DNA from: Maritalea mobilis
Lineage (GTDB): Bacteria > Pseudomonadota > Alphaproteobacteria > Rhizobiales > Devosiaceae
Reading direction: 5' to 3'
DNA length: 64,000 nucleotides
NCBI RefSeq assembly: GCF_004363175.1
Contig: NZ_SNYR01000002.1
Coordinates: forward strand, 682,001 to 746,000
A program made the translations under genes and the position numbers. The notes below the pieces were generated by a model. That model was not told the origin of the DNA. It was given only the letters and a program-made list of their open reading frames with translations, and made no database searches. How positions within the stretch are numbered: the first letter of the stretch is position 1; each line of letters begins with the position of its first letter. Positions 26,636 through 35,529 of the stretch are shown one piece after another.

Positions 26636-27265
26636 ATGATTGAGCTGATTGCGCTAATTATATTTCTGTTTCCGCTTGCCTATTCGCCAGGCCCCGGCAA
26701 TTTGTTTTTTGCGGCATTGGCGGCGCGAACCGGCTTTGGATCGATCCGGCCCGCGATGATCGGCTATCATTTCGCGACATTGGCGGTGACCATTTTGGTG
26801 GGCTTTGGCCTGCTAAAAGCGCTCTATAGCGTGCCTCAACTCGCGCAGTTGCTGGGGGTGATTGGTAGCCTCTATGTGCTCTATCTCGCGGTTAAGTTTT
26901 TTATGGCACCCACTAAGCTATCTACGCTTGAAAATATGTCGAAAAACGCGAGCATTACCGATGGGGCCATGTTGTTATTGCTCAACCCCAAGGCCTATTT
27001 GATCATGGTGCTTATGTTTACCCAGTTCGCGCCGGAACAGCTCGCCCCCAATGCGCCGACTATTGGCGTTGTGTTGATCGCCATTTTGTTCACGGCAAAT
27101 AATCTGGTCGCGTTTTTGATCTGGGCGTTTGCCGGAGATCAATTGATCAAAAGATTTCGCAAGCCGGAAAACCAAACCATGATCAATCGGATTTTCGGAA
27201 CAATGCTTGGTGCGGTGGGGATTTGGATGCTTGCTGAAAATCTAAAAGTTAGTGCGGGCCTTTAG
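26636..27265 (+). CDS. LysE-family amino acid exporter
   Basis: A 209-residue membrane protein of the LysE/RhtB family. The early motif [19 protein letters not shown] is diagnostic, and six hydrophobic helices follow. The family exports amino acids or related metabolites. I start at 26636 behind AAAAAGGATG; an ATG at 26603 would add 11 residues across that site. It lies 70 bases after the Lrp gene and may be part of the same amino-acid response. Its 3' end overlaps recR by 24 bases on the other strand. Confidence 0.9.
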   Translation: MIELIALIIFLFPLAYSPGPGNLFFAALAARTGFGSIRPAMIGYHFATLAVTILVGFGLLKALYSVPQLAQLLGVIGSLYVLYLAVKFFMAPTKLSTLENMSKNASITDGAMLLLLNPKAYLIMVLMFTQFAPEQLAPNAPTIGVVLIAILFTANNLVAFLIWAFAGDQLIKRFRKPENQTMINRIFGTMLGAVGIWMLAENLKVSAGL

Positions 27266-27850
27266 CGCTTGGGCCAAGGTGCCCTCGTCCAAATAGTCAA
27301 GCTCGCCGCCCACGGGCACGCCATGCGCCAGTCGCGAAATTTTTACGCCGAATGATTGCAATTGATCGGTGATGTAGTGAGCGGTAGTTTGTCCATCTAC
27401 CGTGGCGTTCACCGCCAACACAATTTCGGAAATATCGCCAGTTTCCACTCGTTGCACTAAGCTGTTGATGTTCAAATCCTCTGGTCCAACGCCATCAAGC
27501 GGCGATAATGTGCCGCCAAGCACATGGTACAGTGCGGCGCCAATGCCCGCCCGTTCCAGCGCCCAAAGGTCTGCCACATCTTCCACCACGATCAGCAGGC
27601 CCGAGGCGATGCGCTTCGGATCAGTACAGATATGGCAAGGCGAAATGGTGTCGACATTGCCGCAGTTTTGGCAAGTCATCACGCTATCGACAGCACGATC
27701 TAATGCGCTGGCCAAGGGCACCATCAAAGTTTCTTTTTTCTTGATGAGGTGCAGCACAGCACGGCGCGCTGACCGCGGGCCAAGGCCCGGCAGTCGCGCC
27801 AACAATTGGATAAGCTGATCGATTTCTGGCCCGCCAGAGCGCCCGGACAT
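27242..27850 (-). CDS. recR: Recombination mediator RecR
   Basis: A 202-residue protein that acts with RecO/RecF to load RecA on gapped DNA. It shows the N-terminal helix-hairpin-helix ([19 protein letters not shown]), the zinc finger [16 protein letters not shown] (about residues 59-74) and a Toprim domain (about 82-175) with [17 protein letters not shown]. The length is normal. It closes the conserved dnaX-ybaB-recR unit, 17 bases after ybaB. The last 24 bases overlap the end of the convergent LysE-type gene. Confidence 0.96.
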   Translation of the reverse strand: MSGRSGGPEIDQLIQLLARLPGLGPRSARRAVLHLIKKKETLMVPLASALDRAVDSVMTCQNCGNVDTISPCHICTDPKRIASGLLIVVEDVADLWALERAGIGAALYHVLGGTLSPLDGVGPEDLNINSLVQRVETGDISEIVLAVNATVDGQTTAHYITDQLQSFGVKISRLAHGVPVGGELDYLDEGTLAQALKARTNF

Positions 27851-27867
27851 TTTAGATTGTCCTTGGC

Positions 27868-28191
27868 TTAGAACGGCATCTTCATGCCAGGAGGAATTGG
27901 CAAGCCAGCGGTGACTTCCTTCATTTTCTCCTGTGCCAAAGTCTCTGATTTTTGCTTCGCATCGGCGTGGGCAGCGATGATCAAATCTTCTACGATTTCG
28001 GCTTCATCCGCCTTAAGAAGGCTCGGGTCGATTTTCACGCCACGCATTTCGCCTTTACCGGTCAATGTGATTTGCACGGCGTCGCCGCCCGCTGTGCCCA
28101 CAACTTCAAGCGCCTCAAGCTCGGCCTGCATTTCGCCCATGCGTGCCTGCATTTCTTGCGCTTTTTTCATCATGCCCATGATGTCTTTCAT
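27868..28191 (-). CDS. YbaB/EbfC nucleoid-associated protein
   Basis: A 107-residue small DNA-binding protein. It starts [18 protein letters not shown], the helical arm typical of YbaB, followed by the core [21 protein letters not shown]. It binds DNA as a dimer and is usually encoded between dnaX and recR, as here. Its start overlaps the end of dnaX by 4 bases, so translation is coupled. Confidence 0.95.
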   Translation of the reverse strand: MKDIMGMMKKAQEMQARMGEMQAELEALEVVGTAGGDAVQITLTGKGEMRGVKIDPSLLKADEAEIVEDLIIAAHADAKQKSETLAQEKMKEVTAGLPIPPGMKMPF

Positions 28192-29954
28192 TGGTCACCT
28201 TCTTCATTATCTAGTTCGATATCCAGCCAATCTTCTGGCTGGTCTTCATCAATTAACGAGCGAATATTGACCAATTTGGCGCCGGGAAAAGCGTCCAAAA
28301 CGGCCTTCACTTCAGGAATTTGTTCAGCTTTTTTCTGCCGCGCATCACGCGCGCGCTGGCGCTGGGCGGCAATCGTATCTTCCGCCTTTTCCCGCGCGAC
28401 CGACACCATCCAAGTCTGGTTGGTCCATTCACGCAGTTTGGCAGATAATAGCGGCACGAATGTGTGGTCTGCTTCGTCGGTCAGCGCCAATTCGATACGG
28501 CCATTGGCGAAAGAAACCGGACTGGCGTGCGCTTCAAGCGAATGTTTAAGCACCAATTCGCGGTTTTCGCCAGCCAATTGGATCAATTCCTCATAGGATT
28601 TGACCTCCAATTTCGGCTCCTGCACAGCGGCTGGCGTTGGATCTGGATTGGTGGCCATGGCGCGCAAAGGACTTTGCTCGCGCGAGGCCATTGGTGCCTT
28701 TTGGCCGATGGCGTTTATGCCACCACCATTTGCCATCGCCCGTGGTGCTTCACCACCGCCCCCGCCGCTATGCTGCGGTGCCGCAGCAGCTTGCGGGTTA
28801 GATTGAATTTTCTTGATCAACTCATCCGGTGAGGGTAGGTCTGACGCGTAACCTAAACGGATCAGCACCATTTCAGCAGCCTGCAGCGCATCATGGCTGT
28901 GATTGATCTCAGCAATGCCTTTATTGAGAATTTGCCACGCCCGCGACAGTACTTTAACGCTCAGCTTTTGCGCCATTTCGCGGCCACGCTGCTTTTCATC
29001 AGGTGTGAGCGCCGGATCGTCCGTCGCGCTGGGCACAACTTTTAAGCGGGTGACCAAATGGGTCACCGTCGCCAGATCAGAAATGATGGTTTGCGGGTCT
29101 GCCCCTGCATCATATTGATGGCGCATTTGCTCCAATGCATCGGCCATATCGCCGCGCATGAGCGTTTCAAACAAATCCAAAATCAAAGCCCGGTCGGCCA
29201 AACCCAGCATTTGCTTGACGGTTTCTGTGCCAATTTCGCCGCCCGCATGGGCAATGGCTTGGTCCAGCAAAGACAGGCTGTCGCGCACCGAACCTTCGCC
29301 TGCGCGAATGATCATTTGCAACGCGTCCGGCTGGAAGGCAATACCTTCTTGTTCCAAAATGCCGGACAAATAGGTGTTGAGCGTGCCGCTTTCCACGCGC
29401 CGCAAATCAAACCGCTGACAGCGCGACAGAATGGTGACAGGCACCTTGCGGATTTCGGTGGTGGCGAAGATAAACTTCACATATGGGGGCGGCTCTTCCA
29501 ACGTTTTCAACAAGCCGTTGAACGCTGCCTTGGAGAGCATGTGCACTTCGTCGATGATAAAGACTTTATATGGCGCGGACACAGGGCCATAGCGCACACT
29601 GTCGATAATCTCGCGAATATCATCAATACCCGTATGCGACGCCGCATCCATTTCCACCACATCAACATGGCGGCTTTCAATGATCGCGCGGCAATGCTTG
29701 CCTTCTTCCGCCAACTCGAGATTGGGGCGTTGGCCATTATCATCTTCAAAATTGAGAGCACGAGCAAGAATACGCGCTGTGGTGGTTTTACCCACCCCGC
29801 GCACGCCAGTGAGCATAAAGGCATGGGCGATCCGGTTGGCCTCAAACGCGTTTTTCAACGTCTGCACCATAGCCTCTTGACCAATAAAGGTCTCAAAGCT
29901 CTCTGGGCGATATTTACGCGCGAGCACTACATATGAGGAATTTTGATCTGCCAA
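28188..29954 (-). CDS. dnaX: DNA polymerase III subunit gamma/tau
   Basis: A 588-residue clamp-loader subunit. The AAA+ module has Walker A GVRGVGKTTTARILARALN (about 50-68), Walker B IIDEVHMLS and sensor TILSRCQRF. The zinc-binding cysteine cluster of E. coli DnaX is absent (only GKHCRAI remains), which I recall as normal in alphaproteobacteria. A Gly/Ala/Pro-rich linker (about 400-450) precedes a C-terminal tau-like domain of about 130 residues. The gene opens the dnaX-ybaB-recR unit and follows the SRP RNA gene. Confidence 0.96.
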   Translation of the reverse strand: MADQNSSYVVLARKYRPESFETFIGQEAMVQTLKNAFEANRIAHAFMLTGVRGVGKTTTARILARALNFEDDNGQRPNLELAEEGKHCRAIIESRHVDVVEMDAASHTGIDDIREIIDSVRYGPVSAPYKVFIIDEVHMLSKAAFNGLLKTLEEPPPYVKFIFATTEIRKVPVTILSRCQRFDLRRVESGTLNTYLSGILEQEGIAFQPDALQMIIRAGEGSVRDSLSLLDQAIAHAGGEIGTETVKQMLGLADRALILDLFETLMRGDMADALEQMRHQYDAGADPQTIISDLATVTHLVTRLKVVPSATDDPALTPDEKQRGREMAQKLSVKVLSRAWQILNKGIAEINHSHDALQAAEMVLIRLGYASDLPSPDELIKKIQSNPQAAAAPQHSGGGGGEAPRAMANGGGINAIGQKAPMASREQSPLRAMATNPDPTPAAVQEPKLEVKSYEELIQLAGENRELVLKHSLEAHASPVSFANGRIELALTDEADHTFVPLLSAKLREWTNQTWMVSVAREKAEDTIAAQRQRARDARQKKAEQIPEVKAVLDAFPGAKLVNIRSLIDEDQPEDWLDIELDNEEGDQ

Positions 29955-30046
29955 CTCTGCCTGCCTGATAGATGTGCGTTCGATATTTAACGCCTATTTG
30001 ACACCGATTCTGAGGTGGGGCGCAAAATATTTGGGCAAAGATATAA

Positions 30047-30141
30047 AGGAGACTGGCAACGACCCGTTCCTAACTCGTTAGGGCTGCTTCCTTCCGGACC
30101 TGACCCGATTGGCGAGCGGTTCGTCCGCGCCAATCTCCCGA
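30047..30141 (-). ncRNA. ffs: 4.5S signal recognition particle RNA
   Basis: The minus strand contains GGTCAGGTCCGGAAGGAAGC followed by AGCC, the invariant domain IV core that binds Ffh (plus-strand positions about 30081-30105). The flanks GGAGATTGG (minus, from 30138) and CCAGTCTCC (ending near 30048) pair over 9 bp and close the hairpin, giving a small SRP RNA of about 95 nt. End points are estimated from this pairing. The gene lies just upstream of dnaX on the same strand. Confidence 0.93.
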
Positions 30142-30146
30142 CGCCC

Positions 30147-30175
30147 TATATCATGCACTTTGCTTTAAAGTGCAA
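30147..30175 (-). promoter_or_regulatory. Predicted promoter of ffs
   Basis: On the minus strand TTGCAC (30175-30170) and GATATA (30152-30147) are 17 bases apart. Transcription would start a few bases later, where the folded SRP RNA begins. The spacer contains an inverted repeat, GCACTTT/AAAGTGC. Confidence 0.6.
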
Positions 30176-30208
30176 GGGGGTGCGCCAAAAGTTTTCAGCG
30201 CAAACGCC

Positions 30209-31039
30209 CTATTCGCTCTTTTCTGCCGCCGGGTAGACGCCCAAAATATCAATATGATGGGTGAAGAAAGCCAGTTCCTCAAAGGCGTCCTGCACGCCTG
30301 GATCATCTGGGTGGCCTTCAATATCGGCGTAAAACTGAGTAGCCGTGAAGCTGCCATCCACCATGTAGCTTTCCAGCTTGGTCATGTTGATGCCGTTGGT
30401 GGCAAACCCGCCCATGGCTTTATAAAGCGCAGCCGCCACGTTGCGCACGCGGAACACAAAGGTGGTCTTCACCTTATGTTTGGATGGATCCACTTCAATC
30501 ATCTCGCGCGACATAATCAAAAAGCGCGTGGTGTTATGGTCTTCATCTTCAATATCGCTGGCGATCAAATCTAACCCATAGATTTCGCCAGCCAATTTTG
30601 ACGCGATGGCAGCGCGACTTTTGTCGCCGCGTTCCGCAACTTCGCGGGCTGATCCGGCGGTATCAACCGAGTTCACAGGGATCAAATTATGATCTTTGAT
30701 GAATTTCCGGCACTGGCCAAGGGCAACGGAAAGGCTTTGCACTTCCTTGATGTCCTCAAGAGTTGCACCTTTTACCCCTAGCAAATTCATATTCACGCGA
30801 TGGAAATATTCGCCAATGATTTTCAACCCGCTTTCGGGCAGCAAATGGTGGATATCTGTGATGCGGCCATAAAGGGAGTTTTCCACGGGCACCATGGCAT
30901 AATCGGCATCACCATTTTGCACCGCGGCAACCGTTTGCTCAAATGTGGTGCAAGGGAATTCTTGTTCGTTTGGAAATGTAGCGCGCACCGCTGCATGTCC
31001 GAAAGCCCCCAACTCACCTTGAAACGCCACTTTAAGCAT
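30209..31039 (-). CDS. pheA: Prephenate dehydratase
   Basis: A 276-residue enzyme that converts prephenate to phenylpyruvate for phenylalanine synthesis. The catalytic domain (about 1-180) starts VAFQGELGAFGHAAV, includes VPVENSLYGRITD, and ends in the catalytic NTTRFLIM. An ACT domain (about 195-275) with NMTKLESYM, the usual LESRP position altered, would sense phenylalanine. No chorismate mutase domain is fused. GAGGAAAAA precedes the ATG at 31039; an earlier in-frame start would add 12 residues. It is divergent from the cytochrome c gene. Confidence 0.95.
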   Translation of the reverse strand: MLKVAFQGELGAFGHAAVRATFPNEQEFPCTTFEQTVAAVQNGDADYAMVPVENSLYGRITDIHHLLPESGLKIIGEYFHRVNMNLLGVKGATLEDIKEVQSLSVALGQCRKFIKDHNLIPVNSVDTAGSAREVAERGDKSRAAIASKLAGEIYGLDLIASDIEDEDHNTTRFLIMSREMIEVDPSKHKVKTTFVFRVRNVAAALYKAMGGFATNGINMTKLESYMVDGSFTATQFYADIEGHPDDPGVQDAFEELAFFTHHIDILGVYPAAEKSE

Positions 31040-31321
31040 CGATTTTTCCTCAATTTTTGTTTTTTCGCCGCGCACTATTCATTTTTTTTATTCATGAAGT
31101 CAATTGAGTGGCGATTATTGCTGGAAATTTGAGAAAATATCATGCGAAATGTCGCAGAAAGCCATAAGGGAGTTGCGCAAAAAGCGGCTTATGGATAAGG
31201 TCCGCGCGCAAAAGCACGTTTATGATGGCGTGCAGAATCAATTTAGTCCTCTTTTCACCGTAAAGATGGGCTCAGGCGGAATATGTCGCTGGCGGGGAAG
31301 CGACGCGGAGAAAGCTGAACA

Positions 31322-32083
31322 ATGAATCGGATTGATCTGGAAAAATTTTTTGGGGCTGCTTTGGGCACCCTAGTGTTTGTATTTGCCGTTGGCTTTTTGT
31401 CAGAGGCGATCTACCACACTGATGCTGGCGCTGGCGGCGGCTACACATTGGAAGAGCCTGAAGAAGGCGGCGCTGCTGTAGCTGAAGTGGAAGAAGAAAC
31501 TGTGCCATTGGCTGATCTGCTTGTTGCAGCCTCTGCTGAAGACGGCATGGACGTTGTTAAAAAATGTTCCGCTTGTCACAGCTTTGAAGAAGGTGGCGCA
31601 AACAAAGTTGGCCCAGGGCTTTACGGCATTGTTGGCCGCACCATCGGCGCGCATGAAGGCTTCACCTATTCAGACGATTTGGCCGCCAAAGGCGCTGAAG
31701 GCCAAGTTTGGACTTACGAAGCGTTGAACGCATTCTTGGAAGATCCAAAAGGCTTTGCCGCTGGCACCAAGATGAGCTTTGCTGGCTTGAGAAAAGAAAC
31801 TGATCGCGCTGACTTGTTGGCTTATTTGCAAACATTGGATGCTAATCCTGTTCCATTCCCTGCTGCTGAAGAAGCTGCAGTGGTTGATGAAGAAGATGTG
31901 AATGCTGACGCGACTTCAACCGAAGAAATGACAGAAGAAACCACTTCTGAAGAAGCAGCGCCTGCAACTGAAGAGGCTGCCCCTGTTGAAGAGGAAGCTA
32001 CCCCAGTTGAGGAAGCACCTGCTGCAACCGAAGAAGAGGCGCCAGCCGCAGAAGAAACAACAAGCGAAGACACAAGCAACTAA
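31322..32083 (+). CDS. Membrane-anchored cytochrome c (CycM/c552-like) with acidic C-terminal tail
   Basis: A 253-residue class I cytochrome c. An uncleaved N-terminal helix (about 9-28) anchors it, an acidic linker follows, then the haem site CSACH (82-86) with GPGLYGIVGR and an axial Met in GTKMSFAGL. This matches CycM, which carries electrons to cytochrome oxidase. After the haem domain (to about 168) comes an extra 85-residue tail made almost only of Glu, Ala, Thr, Pro and Val in repeats such as EEAAPATEEAAPVEEEATP. That tail is unusual. Pairing with pheA is conserved in Rhizobiales, but the kdsB that often lies between is missing here. Confidence 0.9.
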   Translation: MNRIDLEKFFGAALGTLVFVFAVGFLSEAIYHTDAGAGGGYTLEEPEEGGAAVAEVEEETVPLADLLVAASAEDGMDVVKKCSACHSFEEGGANKVGPGLYGIVGRTIGAHEGFTYSDDLAAKGAEGQVWTYEALNAFLEDPKGFAAGTKMSFAGLRKETDRADLLAYLQTLDANPVPFPAAEEAAVVDEEDVNADATSTEEMTEETTSEEAAPATEEAAPVEEEATPVEEAPAATEEEAPAAEETTSEDTSN

Positions 32084-32111
32084 GCTGCCTGTAAACGCTT
32101 GAATGCATTGA

Positions 32112-32144
32112 AAAGACCGTGCCATAAGGGTGCGGTCTTTTTTT
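32112..32144 (+). terminator. Rho-independent terminator after the cytochrome c gene
   Basis: AAAGACCG (32112-32119) pairs with CGGTCTTT (32133-32140), with a further GCC/GGG pairing inside, and runs into eight T. Confidence 0.85.
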
Positions 32145-32172
32145 TATTTCACAACAGATTTGGAGGCGTGGC

Positions 32173-33117
32173 ATGACGCTTTTAGTGCATTTGGGCAACA
32201 TTGATGAGAATGAGTGGGCAGATGCGTTTCGGGCGAAGATGCCAGACCAAAAGGTTGTGACCTCCGCCGATGCCTTTGATCCGAAAGAGATCAAATATCT
32301 ATATGTGTGGAAACCCCGCGATGATGTGTTTGATGGGTTGGAAAATCTTGAGGTGATTTTCTCGCTCGGCGCGGGCGTTGACCCTATATTGAAGCATCCC
32401 CATTTGCCAAAAGATGTGCCGATCACCCGCTTTGTGGACGAAACGCTGACGCAATGCATGAGTGATTATGTGGTGGCTAATGTGAGCATGCACCACCGCG
32501 AGCTGACCCATTATCGATTTGAGCAGCGCAAACATTATTGGACCCAATATTACCCCGCGCCAGCGACCGACATACATGTTGGGGTGATGGGCCTTGGCCA
32601 GCTCGGCACTGATGCCGTGAACAAACTGGCCTCACTTGGCTATCAGGTGAACGGCTGGAGCCGCAGCAAAAAGCAAATTGAGAATGTGACGACTTATGCA
32701 GGCGCCAACGAGTTTGACACTTTTTTGGCCAACACCGACATATTGGTGAATTTGCTGCCCTTAACGCCAGATACGCAGGACATTTTGTGTCGTGCGACTT
32801 TTGAAAAGCTGCGCCGTTCTGTGCTGCCGCATGGTCCAGTGATCATCAATGCCGCGCGCGGTGGGCATCAGAATGAAGAAGAGGTGGCTGCCTGCCTTCA
32901 GGATGGCACTCTGGGTGCAGCGAGCCTAGATGTGTTCAAAACTGAGCCCTTGCCAAATGATAGCCCGCTCTGGGATTTGGACAATTGTTACATCACGCCA
33001 CATATTGCAGCTATTTCTTCATTTGAAGGGGGCGTGAATTTGGTGGCAAAGCAGATTGCCCAGTATGAGCGGGATGGCCACTTGGATCATGTGGTTGACC
33101 CCGCTCAAGGCTATTAA
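32173..33117 (+). CDS. Glyoxylate/hydroxypyruvate reductase A-like D-2-hydroxyacid dehydrogenase
   Basis: A 314-residue NAD(P)-dependent dehydrogenase. The nucleotide motif GVMGLGQLGTDAV lies near residue 138, followed by GWSRSKKQ, whose basic residues favour NADPH. NAARGGHQNEEEVAACL and TPHIAAISS, with the catalytic His, come later. The order and length match the GhrA subgroup, which reduces glyoxylate and hydroxypyruvate. It starts 90 bases after the cytochrome gene, beyond a terminator, with GGAGG upstream. The exact substrate is inferred. Confidence 0.88.
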   Translation: MTLLVHLGNIDENEWADAFRAKMPDQKVVTSADAFDPKEIKYLYVWKPRDDVFDGLENLEVIFSLGAGVDPILKHPHLPKDVPITRFVDETLTQCMSDYVVANVSMHHRELTHYRFEQRKHYWTQYYPAPATDIHVGVMGLGQLGTDAVNKLASLGYQVNGWSRSKKQIENVTTYAGANEFDTFLANTDILVNLLPLTPDTQDILCRATFEKLRRSVLPHGPVIINAARGGHQNEEEVAACLQDGTLGAASLDVFKTEPLPNDSPLWDLDNCYITPHIAAISSFEGGVNLVAKQIAQYERDGHLDHVVDPAQGY

Positions 33118-33127
33118 GCGATAACGC

Positions 33128-34480
33128 CTATTTTTTTCCGTAGCGTTCTTTCAGCATGAAATAGGCGGCGCGCTGCCCCTGCTCTGTGGCGCCCATGGGC
33201 CTGCCTGGGCGCGCCGTAGGCGACCATGCCATAATGTCCATATGGGTCCAGCTTTTCGCGTTTTTCACAAAGCGGCGCAGGAACAAGGCTGCGGTGATGG
33301 AGCCCGCGAAGGGACCGTTTGAAATGTGGTTCACATCCGCAATGGTGGATTTGAGCATGGCGTCATATTCATCCCATAGCGGCATTTGCCACAATGCATC
33401 AGAATTGGCTTTACCTTTGGCCACAAATTCTTGTGCCAATTCATCATCGGTTGAATAGAGCGCGCCGAGATCGGTGCCCACCGCCACGCGGGCAGCACCA
33501 GTCAAAGTGGCCATGTCGATGATCATTTCAGGGCTTTCTTCATCCGCCAAGCTCAGCGCATCAGCCAACACCAAGCGGCCTTCAGCATCTGTGTTGCCGA
33601 TTTCAACCGTCATGCCATTGCGTGAATTGAGAATGTCGCCCGGGCGGAATGCGTTGCCGGAAATGGCATTTTCTACCACGGGGATCAACACCCGCAAGCG
33701 CACCTTCAAATTGGCTTTCATGATGGCATGGGCCAAGCCCAAAATGTTGGCAGAGCCGCCCATATCTTTACGCATCAACAGCATGGAAGGCGCTGGTTTA
33801 ATGTCCAAGCCACCGGTGTCAAACACAACGCCTTTGCCCACCAAAGTGATTTTTGGATCGCTTTCGTCGCCCCATGTAAAGTCGAGCAAGCGCGGCGCTT
33901 CGGCGGAAGCGCGACCCACTGCGTGGATCATCGGGAAATTTTCTTTCAGCAGATCATCACCAACGATTGAGCGTACTTTAGCGCCATGACCTTCGGCGAA
34001 GGCGCGGATTTCTTTTTCATATGTTTCCGGCCCCAAATCATTGGCGGGCCGATTGGTCAAATCGCGAGCCAACGTGGCGGCTTCAACCAACAAATCGGTT
34101 TCAGCTTCATCCGCACCTTCAAGCGCGCTGAGCGAAACAGTTTTGGCGGATTTACGGAAATTATCAAAATCATAGGCGCCCAAGCGGAATCCTGTAGCGG
34201 CCAACGTCGCATTATCGAAATCGCCCTTCAGTTCATACGAACCTTCAGGCAGCGCTGCTGCGGCCAACCCGGTGACAAAAGGATCTGCGCCTTTGCGTGC
34301 GCCCATGCCAAACAGATATGCTGAAACCGCGCCGTCTTCTTGTGGCAGCGCGACCAATTCACCTTTTTTGCCGGAAAATTTGTGAGATTGGGCCCAAGCA
34401 TTTTGCTGCTTATTCAAGCCATCTGGCAACGCCTCATCCTGCCAAAGACAATGGACGATAATCGGTTTTGAATCAGACAT
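33128..34480 (-). CDS. Leucyl aminopeptidase family protein (M17)
   Basis: A 450-residue M17 metallo-aminopeptidase. The active-site motif NTDAEGRLVLADAL is intact, as are the metal-site segments GKGVVFDTGGLDIKPA and MLLMRKDMGGSANILG, so a two-metal hexameric peptidase is expected. It is slightly shorter than PepA (about 500) and belongs to the PepB/LAP-like group common in Rhizobiales. It cuts N-terminal residues from peptides in the cytoplasm. Convergent with the hydroxyacid dehydrogenase gene, 10 bases apart. Confidence 0.93.
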   Translation of the reverse strand: MSDSKPIIVHCLWQDEALPDGLNKQQNAWAQSHKFSGKKGELVALPQEDGAVSAYLFGMGARKGADPFVTGLAAAALPEGSYELKGDFDNATLAATGFRLGAYDFDNFRKSAKTVSLSALEGADEAETDLLVEAATLARDLTNRPANDLGPETYEKEIRAFAEGHGAKVRSIVGDDLLKENFPMIHAVGRASAEAPRLLDFTWGDESDPKITLVGKGVVFDTGGLDIKPAPSMLLMRKDMGGSANILGLAHAIMKANLKVRLRVLIPVVENAISGNAFRPGDILNSRNGMTVEIGNTDAEGRLVLADALSLADEESPEMIIDMATLTGAARVAVGTDLGALYSTDDELAQEFVAKGKANSDALWQMPLWDEYDAMLKSTIADVNHISNGPFAGSITAALFLRRFVKNAKSWTHMDIMAWSPTARPGRPMGATEQGQRAAYFMLKERYGKK

Positions 34481-34572
34481 TTTTTCGCTTTCGATTGAAT
34501 TGGTTTGACCAAGATTTAGCGCGATATGTTGCCCAATGCAAACCTGTTCCTGATCGCAATTCGCACGGCATT

Positions 34573-34587
34573 TTAACTGACTATTAG
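34573..34587. promoter_or_regulatory. CtrA-like binding site upstream of tadD
   Basis: TTAA-N7-TTAG at 34573-34587 matches the alphaproteobacterial cell-cycle regulator CtrA consensus TTAA-N7-TTAA with one mismatch. It lies about 70 bases before the tadD start. Confidence 0.35.
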
Positions 34588-34654
34588 GGTTAATGATTTA
34601 TTGCATAAGAGGATGGCGCAATGTGCCCATCACTCAATTTATGCAGAGGTTAGC

Positions 34655-35443
34655 ATGGTGGATCGGCAAAAGAGCATAATGCAAAAACTAAGAGTATTGG
34701 CGCTTGCTGGTGTAGCCGCCATTGCCTTGAATGCTTGCGCTTCACCCCGCGGTGCTGGCGGCGGTGGCACTGCGACGCCAGATTTTTCTGGCATGTCCAA
34801 TGCGGCCAAACACGCTGCCGTGCAAGATTTGGGGGCGAAATATCAAAAGAGCCCCAACAAACAATCTGCAATTTATTTTGCGGCTGCTTTGCGCGCCGTT
34901 GGCCAAACTGGCCAAGCGGTCTCCGTTTTGGAAAAGGCGCGCCTGCAATATAAAAACGATTTTGACGTGGCCCTCGCCTACGCAAAGGCGCTGGCTGCAG
35001 ATGGACGATTTGATCGCGCCTTGAATGTGCTGGATGTGACCATTCGGCCAGAACGCCCCAATTGGAACGCCTTGAGCGTTAAGGGAGCTATTTTCGACCA
35101 GATGGGCCGCAATGCGGAAGCCCGTACGCTTTACAATCAAGCGCTGGTGATTGCGCCGAATGAGCCATCACTCTATGCCAATCTTGGTTTGTCTTTCGCC
35201 ATGTCCAACCAGTTGGATCAGGCAGAGGCAGCGCTTCGCCGTGCGATCTCGTTCCCGAAAGCCTCACGCAAGGTGCGGTTAAACCTTGCCCTTGTGATTG
35301 GGCTACAGGGTCGGTTTGATGGGGCACGTAGCATTTATGCCAGAGAGCTACCGCCGGAAGATGTTGAAGCCAATATGGCCTATATCCGCGCATTGCTGAC
35401 CCAGCAGAACAAATGGGACCGCATTAAAGGCAGCTCCAACTAG
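34655..35443 (+). CDS. tadD: TadD-like TPR lipoprotein of the Flp pilus system
   Basis: A 262-residue putative lipoprotein. A signal peptide with the lipobox LNAC precedes a Gly-rich spacer. At least four tetratricopeptide repeats fill residues 60-250 (for example FDVALAYAKALAADGRFDRA and PSLYANLGLSFAMSNQLDQA). TadD proteins support assembly of the outer-membrane secretin. I start at the ATG at 34655 behind AGAGG; ATGs at 34601 and 34679 are alternatives. It faces the tadC end of the cpa/tad operon, and a shared hairpin separates the two. Confidence 0.85.
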   Translation: MVDRQKSIMQKLRVLALAGVAAIALNACASPRGAGGGGTATPDFSGMSNAAKHAAVQDLGAKYQKSPNKQSAIYFAAALRAVGQTGQAVSVLEKARLQYKNDFDVALAYAKALAADGRFDRALNVLDVTIRPERPNWNALSVKGAIFDQMGRNAEARTLYNQALVIAPNEPSLYANLGLSFAMSNQLDQAEAALRRAISFPKASRKVRLNLALVIGLQGRFDGARSIYARELPPEDVEANMAYIRALLTQQNKWDRIKGSSN

Positions 35444-35470
35444 GCGCTTCTTTTTACCGCTATCAACGAA

Positions 35471-35507
35471 AACACCCAACCGGCGCTTTCCGATTGGGTG
35501 TTTTTTT
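35471..35507. terminator. Terminator between tadD and tadC, probably bidirectional
   Basis: AACACCCAA (35471-35479) pairs with TTGGGTGTT (35494-35502) and is followed by TTTTT on the plus strand. On the minus strand the stem is followed by TTTTCGTT. It can end both converging transcripts. Confidence 0.8.
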
Positions 35508-35529
35508 ATTCAAACTTCTGACTACCGTT

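Noticed and set aside
29058-29936. A 292-codon open frame on the plus strand
   Set aside because: It is fully antisense to dnaX and full of His, Gln and Arg runs typical of reverse-complement reading of a conserved gene.
28188-29954. Loss of the DnaX zinc finger as a novelty
   Set aside because: The missing cysteines are, as I recall, normal for alphaproteobacterial DnaX, so it is not a lesion.
31149-31325. A 58-codon basic frame ending ATGA over the cytochrome c start
   Set aside because: The overlap looks like coupling, but there is no good ribosome site, the sequence shows no domain, and the cytochrome gene has its own GGAGAAAG site. It could be a leader peptide, but I cannot support it.
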